Positions 44,838 to 56,375 of a stretch of 64,000 nucleotides of DNA are shown here, one piece after another. Numbering within the stretch: position 1 is the stretch's first letter; every line of letters starts with the position of its first letter. The notes below the pieces were generated by a model. It was not told the DNA's origin and made no database searches. It saw only the letters and a list, made by a program, of their open reading frames with translations. A program made the position numbers and the translations under genes. This DNA is from Sabethes cyaneus. Taxonomy: Eukaryota; Arthropoda; Insecta; Diptera; Culicidae. The stretch lies in contig NC_071354.1 in the NCBI RefSeq assembly GCF_943734655.1, positions 143,754,642 through 143,818,641 on the forward strand. Reading direction: 5' to 3'.

Positions 44838-46235
44838 CAGTGGTTTACCGATTTTATCTACCCATCCGAAAATTTTAGGTAGATATATTTGGAAAGTAGA
44901 CAAATTTGGGGAAAAATAAATTGTTCCAAAATAATTTAAATGAACAAAACATATTGTTATTTTCAATCATTTTTATCAACTATGTAATATTTCAGCGTAA
45001 TTTTACGCATAGGGCTCATTTTGTTCACGTCAACCATTAGCCATAATGCATATCAACTCTGTCAAATTATGAAACAAGACATAACGGAATTCAAAATTGC
45101 TCCGATTTTATTCAGATTTTGTGTACTTATTCCTTTGCAGTAAATTTTAGATCCGTATTTTTATTTGGTACTTAGGGTTCTCTTTTCTGAGTCAGTGTGG
45201 TCCCAAAAGTTACCATTTTTTCCACCTTTCTTTCTTTAAAAATTCATAACTTTTGATCCATTGAACCGATTCAAATGATGTTAATTCCAAATGGAAAGTA
45301 TTTTAATGAGCTTTTCAGAAAAAATATTGGACTGAAGCTCAAACTTTTTTTAATTTTTGCAAAAACATTGAACACATTCACTTTGTATGTTTCCATGCTG
45401 CATTGACCAAAGAAACTCAAAGTTTTCGTAAAGTGTCGAGAATACAATGGAGACGCATGATTTTTGTTTTTACGTGTAATAAAAGGGGTTTTTGACAAAG
45501 AAATGCGTCTCTAAAATAAAACGCCATGCAGGTCCATTGCATGAACGCCTCTTTATTTCTTAAAAAAAGAGTATCTCAAAAACTGAAAATGTCACAGGTC
45601 TGTTTTTTGATATCGTATGTAAACAACTAGCTTGCCATTGAAAGTATAATGAAAAAATGAAAAACGAATATATTAAATGTTTTAAGTAATTTTAAGAGGC
45701 TCCTACAAAATATGTTTTTGGAATCATAAAAAACTTCGAACGTCAGTTTATTTTTTTTTCTGAAAAGCTCATTAAAATAACTTTTATTTGGCAATAAAAT
45801 TGTTAAAATCGGTTCAATGGTTCAAAAGATTAGAGTTTTTAAGGAAAGAAAGGTGACAGCCATAGTTCTTAGCGGAGACGGGGTGTCTCTGTTAGCGTTA
45901 CGGTATAGAAAAATTTCACAAAGGATCATTATGAAATGTTAAAAATATGCGTTACAAAATAAATGGAAGTTACTTTTCGTATTTGACTTCAGCATTGTTA
46001 TACCCATTCTGTGTATATTACATACCACAGATGCCATATAATAAACTATAAAATACAAAGAAATATTCTCTGTTATACATAAATGCATGAAATCTTCCAA
46101 ATTTTTATGCCGCATGGTTGAAATGACTATTTAAAAAAAGGTAGATAAAACCGGGTCTAAATGGTAGACAAAATCGGGGGTACCTAAAATCGGGTGTAGA
46201 TTAAACCAGGTGTAGATATAATCGGAATACAACTG
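44838..46235. mobile_element. pogo-like foldback element, nested in the Helitron-like element
   Basis: Ends CAGTGGTTTACCGATTTTATC and the complement of GATATAATCGGAATACAACTG form terminal inverted repeats flanked by TA on both sides (44836-44837, 46236-46237). CAGT ends plus TA duplication fit pogo/Tigger-type elements. Inside lies a second inverted pair of ~105 bp: 45225-45335 (CTTTCTTTAAAAATTCATAAC to AATGAGCTTTTCAGAAAAAA) and 45750-45860. Subterminal motifs such as GGTAGATAAAACCGGG recur near both ends. No transposase; non-autonomous, 1398 bp. Confidence 0.8.
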
Positions 46236-46576
46236 TATAACTCCAAAAAAAAATTCAACTTACATCCCACAAATTATTTGAAGCCAATTTCAAAAACTTT
46301 AAAAATAATTTGCCGACTTTCGCTCCGCTTTATCGCCCGCTTTCTGGCTAAGCAATGGGAGGAGTTGTTTTCTACTTTACTGTGAGGAAAAATTGCTAAT
46401 TTGTATATTAAACTACCCATGTTTTCATAGGTACGTAACTGCCAAATGAATCATCTAAGGTTGAACTCCTCAGAAACTCAGAATACTCGAGATTGTGACA
46501 AAGATCATTCGAGATTCAGGATTTATGTACAACACAGTTTAATTTGTGGCAATACGAAGTTTGTCGGGTCAGTTAG

Positions 46577-47953
46577 TATACACATGAATATGCTAGCTGA
46601 GTATACGTTTGCATACATCGGGAATACCTACGGTGACCATAGGTGGGTAAATTCAGTTTAATGTATTAACAAGTAAATAAAATCCTTGGGTGTTTTATCA
46701 ATTAAATTGCAAATTCACTTACCTTTTTTGCCAATAACCAAGAGCAAGCTCCATTAAGTTAATTAATAGAACTGTCATCCCACTTTTGAAAAAAAACACA
46801 TAATTTTTTATTTATTCATAGCTCATAAACCTTCTGCGGAAATCTTTTAATGACATGGTCGTCACCTGTACGTGTTTTTTTTGTATTTTTTAAACATAGG
46901 TTCGAAGGTGTTGAACTTTATTAAGCTTTTACTATGAATAATGTTAAAGCACTGTAAATACTATTATAAAGCCCCAGGAAAAGCTGTGAATGAGTCACAT
47001 AAATTTAATTGGCGGTATTTCAATTCAGACCTTTCAGGCTTGTCGACTGCAGAAAATGGCAGTAAACAATATTGTATAAACCTTGCGACCATCACCTGCA
47101 TGGCCGTCTACCCACAAGCATCGAAATCCTTGCCACATGCTGACAGCTACCGATGTACGATGCGCTAGGATGAATCCCTGTTAGGTTATCGTCGACAAAC
47201 ATACATAAATTCTGCTGCTGCGTAGGAATTGATAGCCGTTGGCTGGTACTCATACGTAAATCCATGCGGCATGTCGGTAGCTTTAATGTCAGAGTGTGTA
47301 CGTTTGCACTGTAGGGTGTCTTGCAGATAGAAGGATGTGGTTAATTGAATTGAATTGGTTGGTAGAAATTTACAATTTTGGACACCCTGTGGTGATGCGT
47401 TTAACATGTTGAAACAAAATTTCCATCCTGCCAGTTTACTGTCGGATCGGAAAATTCCGAACACTGGCTATTAATCTGCTTAGATATATTCAACGTCCGA
47501 TTCTCATGGCCTGGAAAACACAGATTAGCAGCAAATTCTGACAGATGAATATCTTCATAGAGCTATAGGACCATCGGGTTCGGTCCCATAGATTGCTAAA
47601 CTTTAGTGTGGTTTGCATTGTGTTGTCGAAAACATGTTTATCTCATTTTAATGAAACATATTTTGGTGGGATGGCTACATTCTCATAAAACAAATGCATT
47701 CTCTTATATGCCAAAGCAACAGGTTATTTCTCTAACAGTGCTCGTTGCCAAGCCAATGGCTCTTCAGGGCTCAATCATCTGGTACGGTACTTCTTCTGAA
47801 GCAAGGAGACTATTTACACAACATGTTTCGTTACTGGCAATCTTGCGTTAGCTTCTTGCCGTTTGAACATTGTTTGCGCTTTTGGCACTGAGCTTGTGCA
47901 AAAAGTTGTGATGTTTTCCCTAAACGTGTGGTTTTCTTTTATTACATTGGCAG
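46577..47953. other. End of TRPM intron 2, no gene
   Basis: AT-rich intron with no recognised element, ending in TTTTCTTTTATTACATTGGCAG, a good 3' splice site. Frames at 46446, 46941 and 47186 have no domain. Confidence 0.55.
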
Positions 47954-48116
47954 ATGCTGCTGCGGTCAGGAGCGACGAACCCACCAGTTGGTGCCGGGTA
48001 TCGAGCCGGGGATCGCGGGCGATTTGTGGCAACCACAGAAGCACACCCGACCACAGCCGACCGATGCTTACGGGACGATCGAGTTTCAAGGCGGTGCGCA
48101 TCCGACGAAAGCTCAG
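47954..48116 (+). CDS. Trpm: TRPM channel gene, CCCG/GDLW exon
   Basis: 163 nt, phase 2 in and phase 0 out, donor CAG|GTAAGC. With the two bases carried over from 24300 it reads VCCCGQERRTHQLVPGIEPG, then IAGDLWQPQKHTRPQPTDAY, GTIEFQGGAHPTKAQ. The CCCG...H motif and the W....HT...PT(D/N)AYG.I.FQGG run are strongly conserved in the first homology region of TRPM channels. The exon is GC-richer than its intron. Cytosolic N-terminal domain, upstream of the transmembrane channel core, which lies outside this window. Confidence 0.95.
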
Positions 48117-49442
48117 GTAAGCTCCCGCGTATTCCACGGATTAAAGCTCTAATTACCATCCACCAAGCAGCTGACGCTGGCAGTTAGCAAACCTGGCTAT
48201 TTAATTCTTCCCAAATGGAAATGGAAATTATTTTCATCATTGTAATTATTTTAATCCGCCGCTCGGCGCACCATGCGTCTCCATGATTTCAACGAGAATG
48301 ATAAAGCATGGTTGTATTTGCTAACGTTTAATTTTTGATCTTTAATACATTCGAGTTTGTGAAGGTAGGTATACCGTTAATAAAGGGAGCTCAAAAATTT
48401 ATCGCTGAAAGAAGATTTATGTCTGCTTCTTAACGGCTAGGGGAAGTATCTTGTGCGTTTTTCATCCACAGACAATGCAATTCAGGAAAACTAGAATCTG
48501 AAAGTAAAGTTAGGGAAATTATTATCATGGATTAAATTTAAATTGGCCCAAAATATACAATTTGTAAAAGATGGAGAATCGTGAGAAGCATAATGCTAGA
48601 TAGAATCTGGCCTGTAAGCTCTTTTTTCGGGCAACACATTAATAATCCAGCACTATGCGGTACGTGGTTTTTATGCAAAAAAAAACATGCAATCGCAAAA
48701 TTGACTGCAAAAATATTTGCGGCCTTGGAGTCGACGTCTACGTGTGCATGATTATACTTACTCGCTTCTGCTCTATTGAACTTAATTCAGAAAATTTTCC
48801 ATGCTCTTATTTATATTAGAGTCACGGTTGAGGATTTTTGCAATTATCGTTTTTAAATTAGCTTAGGTTTAATCAAAACAATGTAGGTTTAAAGCTTGTG
48901 CTTTTATGATGGTAAATTTTCAGACTAAGCTATTTGCAAAAAGCGGTGAAAGTATCGAGATAAATGCGTAGCCCAGCTGCTTGTCCTCTGTGTCACCGCT
49001 AGAAATGAGCAGATTTTCGGAATGTTTTTTTTTTAAACCTGGCAAGATGACAATTGATAAATCTGGCAATAATATTGCAATCGCATTTCAAATCTTTTTC
49101 ATCGTAGTGCTTTCCTTCTGATTTTCGCAGCATGTTATCCCATGGAAGTCGAACTTCTTTTTTGCTGCTGAAATTGCTAACTAAATTTATTATTCTTGCT
49201 TAACTTACCGTGGATAGCGATTGCAAAATTGAAATCAAAATGGTGATTTATCCGTCTGTCATCCACTGTAATTTTTCATTTTTTAATAATTGCGTAACGT
49301 ACTGTTTATATTAGGAAAAAGTTTGGACATTAAATACTGAACTGAGTTTTTCCCTAACGAGAACATCACAATGATATCTCTGTGATTAAATAATGACTAA
49401 TCCTGTACAGCAAAAAAAGTGCTTCGTTTTAATTAAAATAAG
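48117..49442. other. Start of TRPM intron 3, no gene
   Basis: Non-coding; no repeat family recognised. Confidence 0.5.
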
Positions 49443-49538
<96 letters not shown>

Positions 49539-49680
49539 TGGCACTACTATGGCACTACTATGGCACTACTATGGCACTACTGTGTCACTGCTGTGGCACT
49601 ACTATGGCACTACTGTGGCACTACTATGGCACTACTATGGCACTACTATGGCACTACTATGGCACTACTATGGCACTATG
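49443..49680. repeat. (CTA)n microsatellite followed by CACTACTATGG repeats
   Basis: 49443-49536 is a pure ACT/CTA trinucleotide run of about 31 copies; 49537-49680 is an 11-bp CACTACTATGG array with a few substitutions. The 11-mer contains the trinucleotide, so one likely arose from the other. A tyrosine-rich open frame here is an artefact. Confidence 0.97.
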
Positions 49681-50436
49681 ACATTACCAGGGTATAGGAG
49701 TTGGAATCCTACCCCACTAGCACGGTTGTTACAAAGCTGTTATGGTAACCGAAATATGACTAATTTCAGTCGTAATCCGATTGCTTCCTAAAGTGTGCTA
49801 CTTGGGTATCCTGCGCTTAGGTGTTATCGTTCAAACCACAGCTGGTTATGATGGCTGTGATGTGACAAACCCCAGGTATGGCGAGTCTTCAAGAAAAGCC
49901 ATAAAACTCGATAGCAGCTCTGTGAGTCGAGTTGACGCCGCCTTAAGCGTCTTGTCCTCCATCCGAGCACTTGTCTGGGATGACTTGCACTTAGAGGATT
50001 AATGTGTCCCCCTTGTTAGGGTCGGCTGGTGTCACAGTTCTGTTAGCGTTCAGGACTTTAAACAAAAAGGCCACGCTCGGACGTGGCAACTGGTACATTA
50101 GGATCGCCCCAGTGAGCTCGTAATTATGGTATTTTGGATACAAGACTGACGTTTAAGACTAGACACAACGAGGCTGGCAAACGTGCTATTCTGCTCCCTG
50201 AATAAGGAAGGTGACACCTCACTTCAACGGCCAGTAGGTTAATAGCGCGGTGATCATCATCCCGGAAAAACCTTGAAAGGCCAACAAACACGATCAAAAC
50301 TCGTATCAATGCAGATGGTTTCAGGCTCAGATGTAATATTCCTGACTAGCGATGATCCGGTTCTGCACACGGTACCCCATTAACGACCGTACCAACCCAA
50401 GCATGGCCTCCCTAGTACCCTCCCTCCCTGAAGACC

Positions 50437-50889
50437 ATGGAATCACAAAAGCGACTGCAAATAACGCATCTTGCAGACAGATCCACAAACACCGGAAACA
50501 TCACAGCAAGTAGGAGGAGGAGCAAATTCTACGTGAAAAAGGAAATCAAGCTGCTGGTGATAAGATTAAAATCCGTCATTAACGCTGTCGATAATTTTTC
50601 TTCTTTGCCAGCCGAGAGTCGGAGTAGCTCTCGCCGTATCAAGAGTTCCTCTCCACTGTACTCGGTCCTGGGGTGATGCGTTAAGTGCATGAACTTTGGT
50701 CATCTGGCGAGGAACTGTAAAGGGCCGGGAAGATTTAAGCTGTGTTGGAAATGCGGCGAGACTGGTCACTTTATGAAAGACTGCATTGTCACCCAAATGA
50801 ATGCTGTGTACCAGGAAGAAAGGAAATACCCCTTTACAGGTAGTATGAGATTCTCGAGCTATAAAAACGCGTTAATTGGTAGAAGATAA
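50437..50889 (+). pseudogene. R1-type ORF1 (gag) C-terminal remnant
   Basis: Two CCHC zinc knuckles: CVKCMNFGHLARNC (from about 50672) and CWKCGETGHFMKDC (from about 50738), each C-x2-C-x4-H-x4-C, spaced by KGPGRFKL. They bind the element RNA in functional relatives. A helical, basic stretch precedes (50437-50640) in another frame, so a frameshift separates it from the knuckles. Confidence 0.8.
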
Positions 50890-51512
50890 TGGAGTGGACC
50901 AAATCCAATTTAAACCACTGTGACATGGCACAGCAACTTCTGTGGCAGTCAACTACAAAAACAGAATGCGACGTTACAATTATTACAGAGCCGTATTGAG
51001 TTCCTCCCAATAACGGTAACTGAATTGCAGACAGACCAAGGATGACTGCAATTTATATTATGAGTAGATACCCTATCTAGGAAGCGGTCGCAAGCTTAAA
51101 CAACAGGTTCGGTATCGAACGGTGTATTCGTACATAGTTGCTACGGACCTCCAAAGTATACACGACACTCCACGCCCACGTGGAGACGGCATCTCCAGCA
51201 TATAGCAGTTTGGAGATGAAACACACACCCCCTAGGTAGAGATGACACCTCCACTACGAAGCAGTTTCATCAGACGCTAGACAAACTTAACGAACAGCCC
51301 ACGAATCGGAGACCAGTCATAATTTACGGAAATTTTAATGCTTGGGCAGTGAATTGAGATAGTACAGGGTGCTCCACCTCTTAACTTTAACGGGAAATTA
51401 GCAGTCATTAACTTTTCGTCGGAAAGCTCAATTTCGGAAGCAGTTTTTGGGCCCGAACGCGGGGTTCTGTTTGAAAAAATGTAAATACTGCTTTCTTCTT
51501 GTCAATCTGAAG

Positions 51513-51911
51513 CAGAGATGGAAAAAAATCGTTAGCGATCAAGATCATAGGAGCGATCAGATTCAGATTCATTGACATCACTACTTACAAACGACAAACA
51601 CTTTGTCGCGATCCGCACAGATTATGACAAACCTCATGTCAGATCATGTTCATTGCATGATTGCGTTGAGAAATATAACAGATACAGACGATTGGTTGTG
51701 TGCATCGCATGAATCGCAATACAAACTACACCTTTTTTCTCGCAGCTAGCTAAAATGTAACACTATGATCGACTGCTGAGACTGTTTAGAGATCAAAATC
51801 TTGTGATCAACGCTAAAGATTCACTGTTTGTCATGATCTGTACGGATCGTGATCTGTGCGTGTGGCGATAACTCACAGATTTTATCAAAATCACTGATCT
51901 TCCATCCCTGA
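51513..51911. mobile_element. hAT-like MITE inside the mariner-type element
   Basis: Ends CAGAGATGGAAAAAAATC and the complement of GATCTTCCATCCCTG (51897-51911) share the CAGRGATGGAA start used by many hAT elements. ATCTGAAG (51505-51512) and ATCTGAAC (51912-51919) form an 8-bp target duplication with one mismatch. The interior is rich in GATC/ATGATC motifs, with no coding. Third level of nesting. Confidence 0.8.
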
Positions 51912-52074
51912 TCTGAACACAGCGAAAATATTTTCATGAACAGAATTTTTCTTTCAAACACAAAAACTGCTTTTGAAATTGGCAGAATCGATGATTGCTA
52001 ATTTCACCTTAAGAAAAAACAACCGATTTCTATTAGTAATGGATTTTTGGTTTGGTTCTTTAAAATTTTCTTGG

Positions 52075-52800
52075 TTTAGTTTTTGAAAACCATATCAATT
52101 AATTGACCACCTTTATTAGAAATTACAAATTTACTCCTTTTTTCCGCGTTTTCCATTATCTTTTTGAGCATCTCGGGTGTTATAGCGTCGATTTCCGTAC
52201 GAATATTTGCCTTGAGCTCGTCAATAGTTTGTGGCTGGTTGGCGTAAACCTTGATTTTCAGTTAACCCCACAAAAAGAAGTCCGGGGGAGTTAAATCAGG
52301 TGATCTGGGTGGCCAGTCAATATCGCCTCTTTCTGATACTAGACGTCCCGGGAATTTTCGTTGCAGAAATTGAAATGTTGAATTCGCAGTGTGGCATGGT
52401 GCACCGTCCTGTTGAAACCAGTAACCTTCTAGACCTTTTTCGCGCATTCGTGGGCACATCCACCGATATCGATTTCCATCGACAGTTTCATTTTCTTCGA
52501 AAAAATATGGACCAATGATGGTTTTGGCGCAAATCCCGGCCCACACAGTTCTTTTCCGGTCATGCAAGGGCATTTCGTGAATCTCGTGAGGATTCTCCGT
52601 TCCTCAAATGCGGCAATTTTGCTTATTAACACCGTCAGAGAGGTTGAAATTGTCCTCGTCAGTAATCAAAATTGTCTTCCAAAAATTAGGCTCAGCGTCA
52701 ACCATTCGAGCAACTGTTTGGCCGTATTGTAAAGCGTGTGAAGCGATACATGGCGAAAATTGTACTGAAATGGCGTTTCTAAAACATATCTAATGAAAGA
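52075..52800 (-). pseudogene. D41D-type mariner transposase relic
   Basis: Reading from 52800: VARMVDAEPNFWKTILITDE DNFNL (first catalytic Asp in TDE), a stop, then KRTVWAGICAKTIIGPYFFE, YWFQQDGAPCHTANSTFQFL (second Asp), DIDWPPRSPDLTPPDFFLWG (third Asp, 41 residues after the second), a TAA directly after LWG, and the C-terminal LKIKVYANQPQTIDELKANI ... GGQLIDMVFKN ending near 52077. All three acidic residues survive but stops in the frame and loss of the HTH region disable it. Spacing equals that of the rosa (DD41D) group. Confidence 0.88.
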
Positions 52801-53649
52801 AATCGGTTGGTAAATATGAAAGTTATACAGCGTTTACATACCGACATAAAAGGTGGAGCACCCTGTAGATGTACCAATGCAAGCGTCTACAATCTACTAC
52901 AAGCTCTTGCGAAACTGTTAATGTCAACCTAATGAACGAAGTCACCACCAGCACCTTCCGCAAAGATGGTCGAGAACGCGTTATCAACGTCACCTTTAGC
53001 AGTCCGTCGCTGGTGGCAGACACAAACTGGAAAGTTGGCGAGGGTTACGCAGAAAACGCAGATGGGTTGACTGAAACACTAGTGAGGGCTTGTGACACAG
53101 CCATGCTTAGAAAACTGGAACCCTGGAACCGCCAAGTGTTTTTCGAGGTAGACGTCATAGAACCGTGCATAAAACATGCATATCTGCTAGATCTGAGACG
53201 GAAAGAGAGGAGCGTTCCAACTGTTCCAAAGAGCTGTGCCGAAATGCTGATGCCAACCTATGGGGTAACGCATATCGCAATTGGAAAGTTGAAAGGTTTA
53301 TCGATGCCCACTGAAATATGTCCAAACAAGCTGTAAGCGATCATCGATGGACACTGTTCGCAGCAAGTTCCAACTATCTGACTTTCGACACCCTATCCTG
53401 AGCAAGAGAATGATAATGCCGTAGAAAGAATAATTACCAATAAGGGACTTGTAGTAGTCGCAAAAGTGTTGAAGGCGAGGAAAGCACCCGGAATAAACGT
53501 AATTCCAAACATTGTATTAAAACCGTTGACGTTTCCGGACACGTCCGGTGAAGCAGAAATGCCTGGACGAAAGCCATTTTCAAGAATGTAAATTACAGAA
53601 AGTGGTTTTGCTATCTAAACCAGTAAATCCACCGGATGATTGGGCTTCG

Positions 53650-56375
53650 GGTTGGTAAACGGCTGGATAATGCGGAATATAGACCCCATAGTGGTCGTTA
53701 GCCTCTTATCCAGCAACTCCGATCCCGACCTCCTCGTGGTACCAGCCGGAATACGAGCAACCTTAGCGGAGATCGGGTAACCAACCCCGGTGGAAACTAA
53801 GGTCGTATACTAACCGGGAAGGAGGTATAGTGAGTCTCGGCACTATGAGATGGCAGCCCCATCGCGAGACTCGGTAGTGTTGCCCCAGTACGGCTACACA
53901 CCTAAATTAAATTTAAACTAACAACATTCAAGCATATTCGGAGCGGAATATTCGGCATCGACCTAGGCGACGGAACAAGGACGACGAATGGAGACTCGGG
54001 ACTTGGAACTGCAGATCGCTAAATTTCGCAGGTTGCGAGCGGGTGCTGATTGAGCAGCTTGAACCCCGCAAACTCGGCATCGTAGCTCTGCAGGAAATCT
54101 GTTGCAAAGGAGAGAAGGTATCGAAGATCCGTGGCGGAAAGGCCCAGTTTTACCAGAGCGGTGGCGCTACCAACGAACTGGGAACGGGCTTTGTAGTGCT
54201 GGGCGGAATGCAGGATCGCGTGATAGATTGGAAGGCGATCAACGAGGGAATGTGTGTATTGAGGATAAAGGGCCGTTTCTTCAATTATAGCATCATTAAC
54301 GTGCACTGCCCGCACGAAGGTAGACCCGACGATGAGAAAGAAGCGTTCTACGCGAGGCTGGAGGCAACGTACGACCTCGAAGACGGTTGGGGCAGAATAC
54401 GCTCGGCCATCGGAGAGGCGGCACTGGGTATTGAGCCTCGGAGTACACAAAATGATTGGTTTGATGGGGAATGCCAACAAGCGGTGGAGGAGAAGAAAAA
54501 TGCTTGGAAAAATTATCTAAGTATTGCCACTAGAGAGAACCTGGCCAAATACCGACGAGCTAGGAACCAGTTGACCACGATCCTGAGGAGAAAAAAGCGC
54601 CAAAAGGAGGACAGAGATCGCAAAGAATTAGAGCAACTATTCCGAGCTAATGACACGCACAAGTTTTATTAGAAGGTGAACCAAACTCGGAAGGGCTATA
54701 CACCGAAACCTGACATGTGTAGGGACGAGGGAGGGAATCTAATTGCAAACGAGCGCGAGGTGGTCGACAGGTGGAAGCAGTTCTTCGATGAACACCTCAA
54801 TGGCAAAGTCGCAGAAGGAGGCGGAACGGAAATTAACCTAGGAGCGCCCATGGAAGATAGTAAAGTCCTAGCACCTGATCTCCAAGAAGTCAAACGAGAA
54901 ATCAGGCCGCTGGGAAGGACCGCCTACCGGCAGAGCTTTATAAACATGGCGGAGAAACGCTAGCAAAGGCTCTACACTGGGTTATTTCGAGGATTTGGGA
55001 GGAGGAAAAGCTACCGGAGGAATGGATGGAAGGAGTGGTTTGTCCCATCTACAAAAAGGGTGATCGGCTAGACTGCTGCAACTATCGTGGTATTACGCTG
55101 GTAAACGCCGCCTACAAGGTACTCTCCCAGATCCTGTTACGCCGGCTGTCACCGATAGCACAAGGTTTCGTAGGGAATTATCAGGCGGGTTTCATGGGGG
55201 CTCGCGAAACTACGGACCAAATCTTTACTATCCGACAGATCTTGTAGAAATGTCGGGAGTACAACGTGCCCACGCATCACATCTTTATTGATTTCAAAGC
55301 AGCATACGATACAATCGATCGAGACAAGCTATGGCAGATAATGCACGAATACGGTTTTCCGGACAAACTGACGCGATTGATCAGAGCTACATTGGATCGA
55401 GTGATGTGTTTCGTACGCATCTCTGGGACCCTCTCGAGTCCCTTCGAGACGCGACGAGGGTTGAGACAAGGTGACGGTCTATTCTGCATGCTGTTCAACA
55501 TCGCTCTTGAGGGGGTGATCCGACGAGCGGGCATCGAAACGAGAGGCACGATTTTTACCAAGAGTAGCCAACTTCTAGACTTTGCAGATGACTTCGATAT
55601 CAAGGCCAGGAACTTTGCGACGGCGGAGGCAATCTACGCCAGACTGAAAGCGGAGTCTAGGAGAATTGGGCTAAAAATAAATGCGTCGAAGACCAAATAC
55701 ATGAAAGGAAGAGGCTCGAAGGAAACAAACGCGCGCCTCCCACGGACGGTAACCGTTGACGGCGACGAACTAGAAGTGGTAGAGGAGTTCGTGTATTTGG
55801 GATCGCTGGTGATCCAGCGGCGGGAAATCGGGCCTACTTTGCCCTTCGTAAAACGCTACGATCAGGAAGCATACGCCGCCGCACGAAGCCAACAATGTAC
55901 AAAACCATCATTAGACCGGTAGTTCTTTATGGACTTGAAGCCGTGACGCTGCTTACGGAGGACATACGCGCCCTTGCCGTGTTTGAGCGGAAAGTGCTGC
56001 GGACGATAATTGGCGGAGCACAAACTGAAAGCGGAGAGTGGCGGAGGCGTATGAATCACGAGCTTCTGGCACTGCTTGGGGAGACTCCCATCGTACATCT
56101 AGCGAAAGTTAGCAGGCTACGGTGGGCCGGACACGTCGTCAGGATGCCGGACGACAGTGCGACGAAAATAGTCCTCTTCAACAACCCCACCGGCACCTGG
56201 AACAGGGGGGCCCAACGTGCACGATGGCTCGACCAGGTCGAAAGCGATTTGCGACTTCTGAGACGACTAGGAAATTGGCGACGAGTGGCCCAAGACCGAG
56301 TTGAATGGAGACGAGTGCCTGAAACAGCACGAGCCACCTCGGCTCTGTGCTGCTGAAGAAGAAGAAGAAGAAAAA
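53650..56375 (+). mobile_element. RTE-like retrotransposon, near full-length (lineage A), 12-bp TSD
   Basis: GATTGGGCTTCG flanks both ends (53638-53649, 56376-56387). Has a 5' UTR (53650-53990), endonuclease start, RT, C-terminal region and a (GAA)n/A-rich 3' tail. 2.73 kb; shorter than expected because the middle of the endonuclease is missing. Inserted in the R1 RT region, so younger than the R1 copy. Confidence 0.92.
53975..56356 (+). pseudogene. RTE-like EN-RT polyprotein, broken in several places
   Basis: EN start: LGTWNCRSLNFAGCERVLIE (about 53998), ALQEICCKG (catalytic Glu region), FNYSIINVHCPHEGRPDDE; then it jumps in frame from LEATYD to LEDGWGRIRSAIG (near 54380), deleting the EN core that would hold the GDFN and SDH motifs. 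A stop follows HKFY (54670). RT: CPIYKKGDRLDCCNYRGITL, FIDFKAAYDTIDRDKLWQIM (55285), RRGLRQGDGLFCMLFNIALE, LLDFADDFDIKA (FADD intact, about 55580), FVYLGSLVIQ, frameshift, then TIIRPVVLYGLEAVTLLTED, FERKVLRTIIGG, LRWAGHVVRMP, RARWLDQVESDL, ATSALCC stop. Stops at 54672, 54961 and 55247 and shifts elsewhere. Not functional. Confidence 0.88.

Larger units (their letters stand above)
43651..46576 (+). mobile_element. Helitron-like non-autonomous element carrying tandem repeats and a nested transposon
   Basis: Starts TCTATCTATACCTATAAAAA TGGGTTTCTGTCTGTC after an A, and ends ATACGAAGTTTGTCGGGTCA GTTAG before a T, fitting A|TC...CTRR|T insertion with a T for the expected C. The sequence GTGAAAATTTG...GGGGCCAGGGAAGG following the start is the kind of 5' segment common in insect Helitron-like repeats. 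It contains a ~155-bp minisatellite, a (CTATAA)n run and a complete pogo-like insert (44838-46235). No Rep/helicase coding. Family assignment is from pattern memory, not alignment. Confidence 0.55.
51365..52865 (-). mobile_element. mariner-type element, D41D spacing, nested in R1
   Basis: Perfectly placed ends: CAGGGTGCTCCACCTCTTAA and the complement of AAAAGGTGGAGCACCCTG, flanked by TA (51363-51364, 52866-52867). 1501 bp. The minus strand carries the transposase C-terminal half (52800-52075). The TA target lies in the R1 endonuclease region. A 399-bp hAT-like MITE (51513-51911) is inserted near one end. Confidence 0.9.
50930..53637 (+). pseudogene. R1-type endonuclease and N-terminal RT remnants
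   Basis: Before the mariner insert: QQLLWQSTTKTECDVTIITE near 50940 (start of an APE-like endonuclease) and VIIYGNFNAWAVN near 51330 (GDFNAW motif with Asp changed to Asn). After it: SRCTNASVYNLL (52865-52905), NEVTTSTFRKDGRERVINVT (52935), KLKGLSMPTEICPNKL (about 53290), VLKARKAPGINVIPNIVLK (RT start, about 53470) and KVVLLSKPVNPPDDW up to the RTE insert. Several stops and shifts. The GDFNAW change alone would be expected to impair the nuclease. Confidence 0.8.

Noticed and set aside
49393..49791. Tyrosine-rich 132-codon frame
   Set aside because: Product of the (CTA)n and CACTACTATGG arrays.
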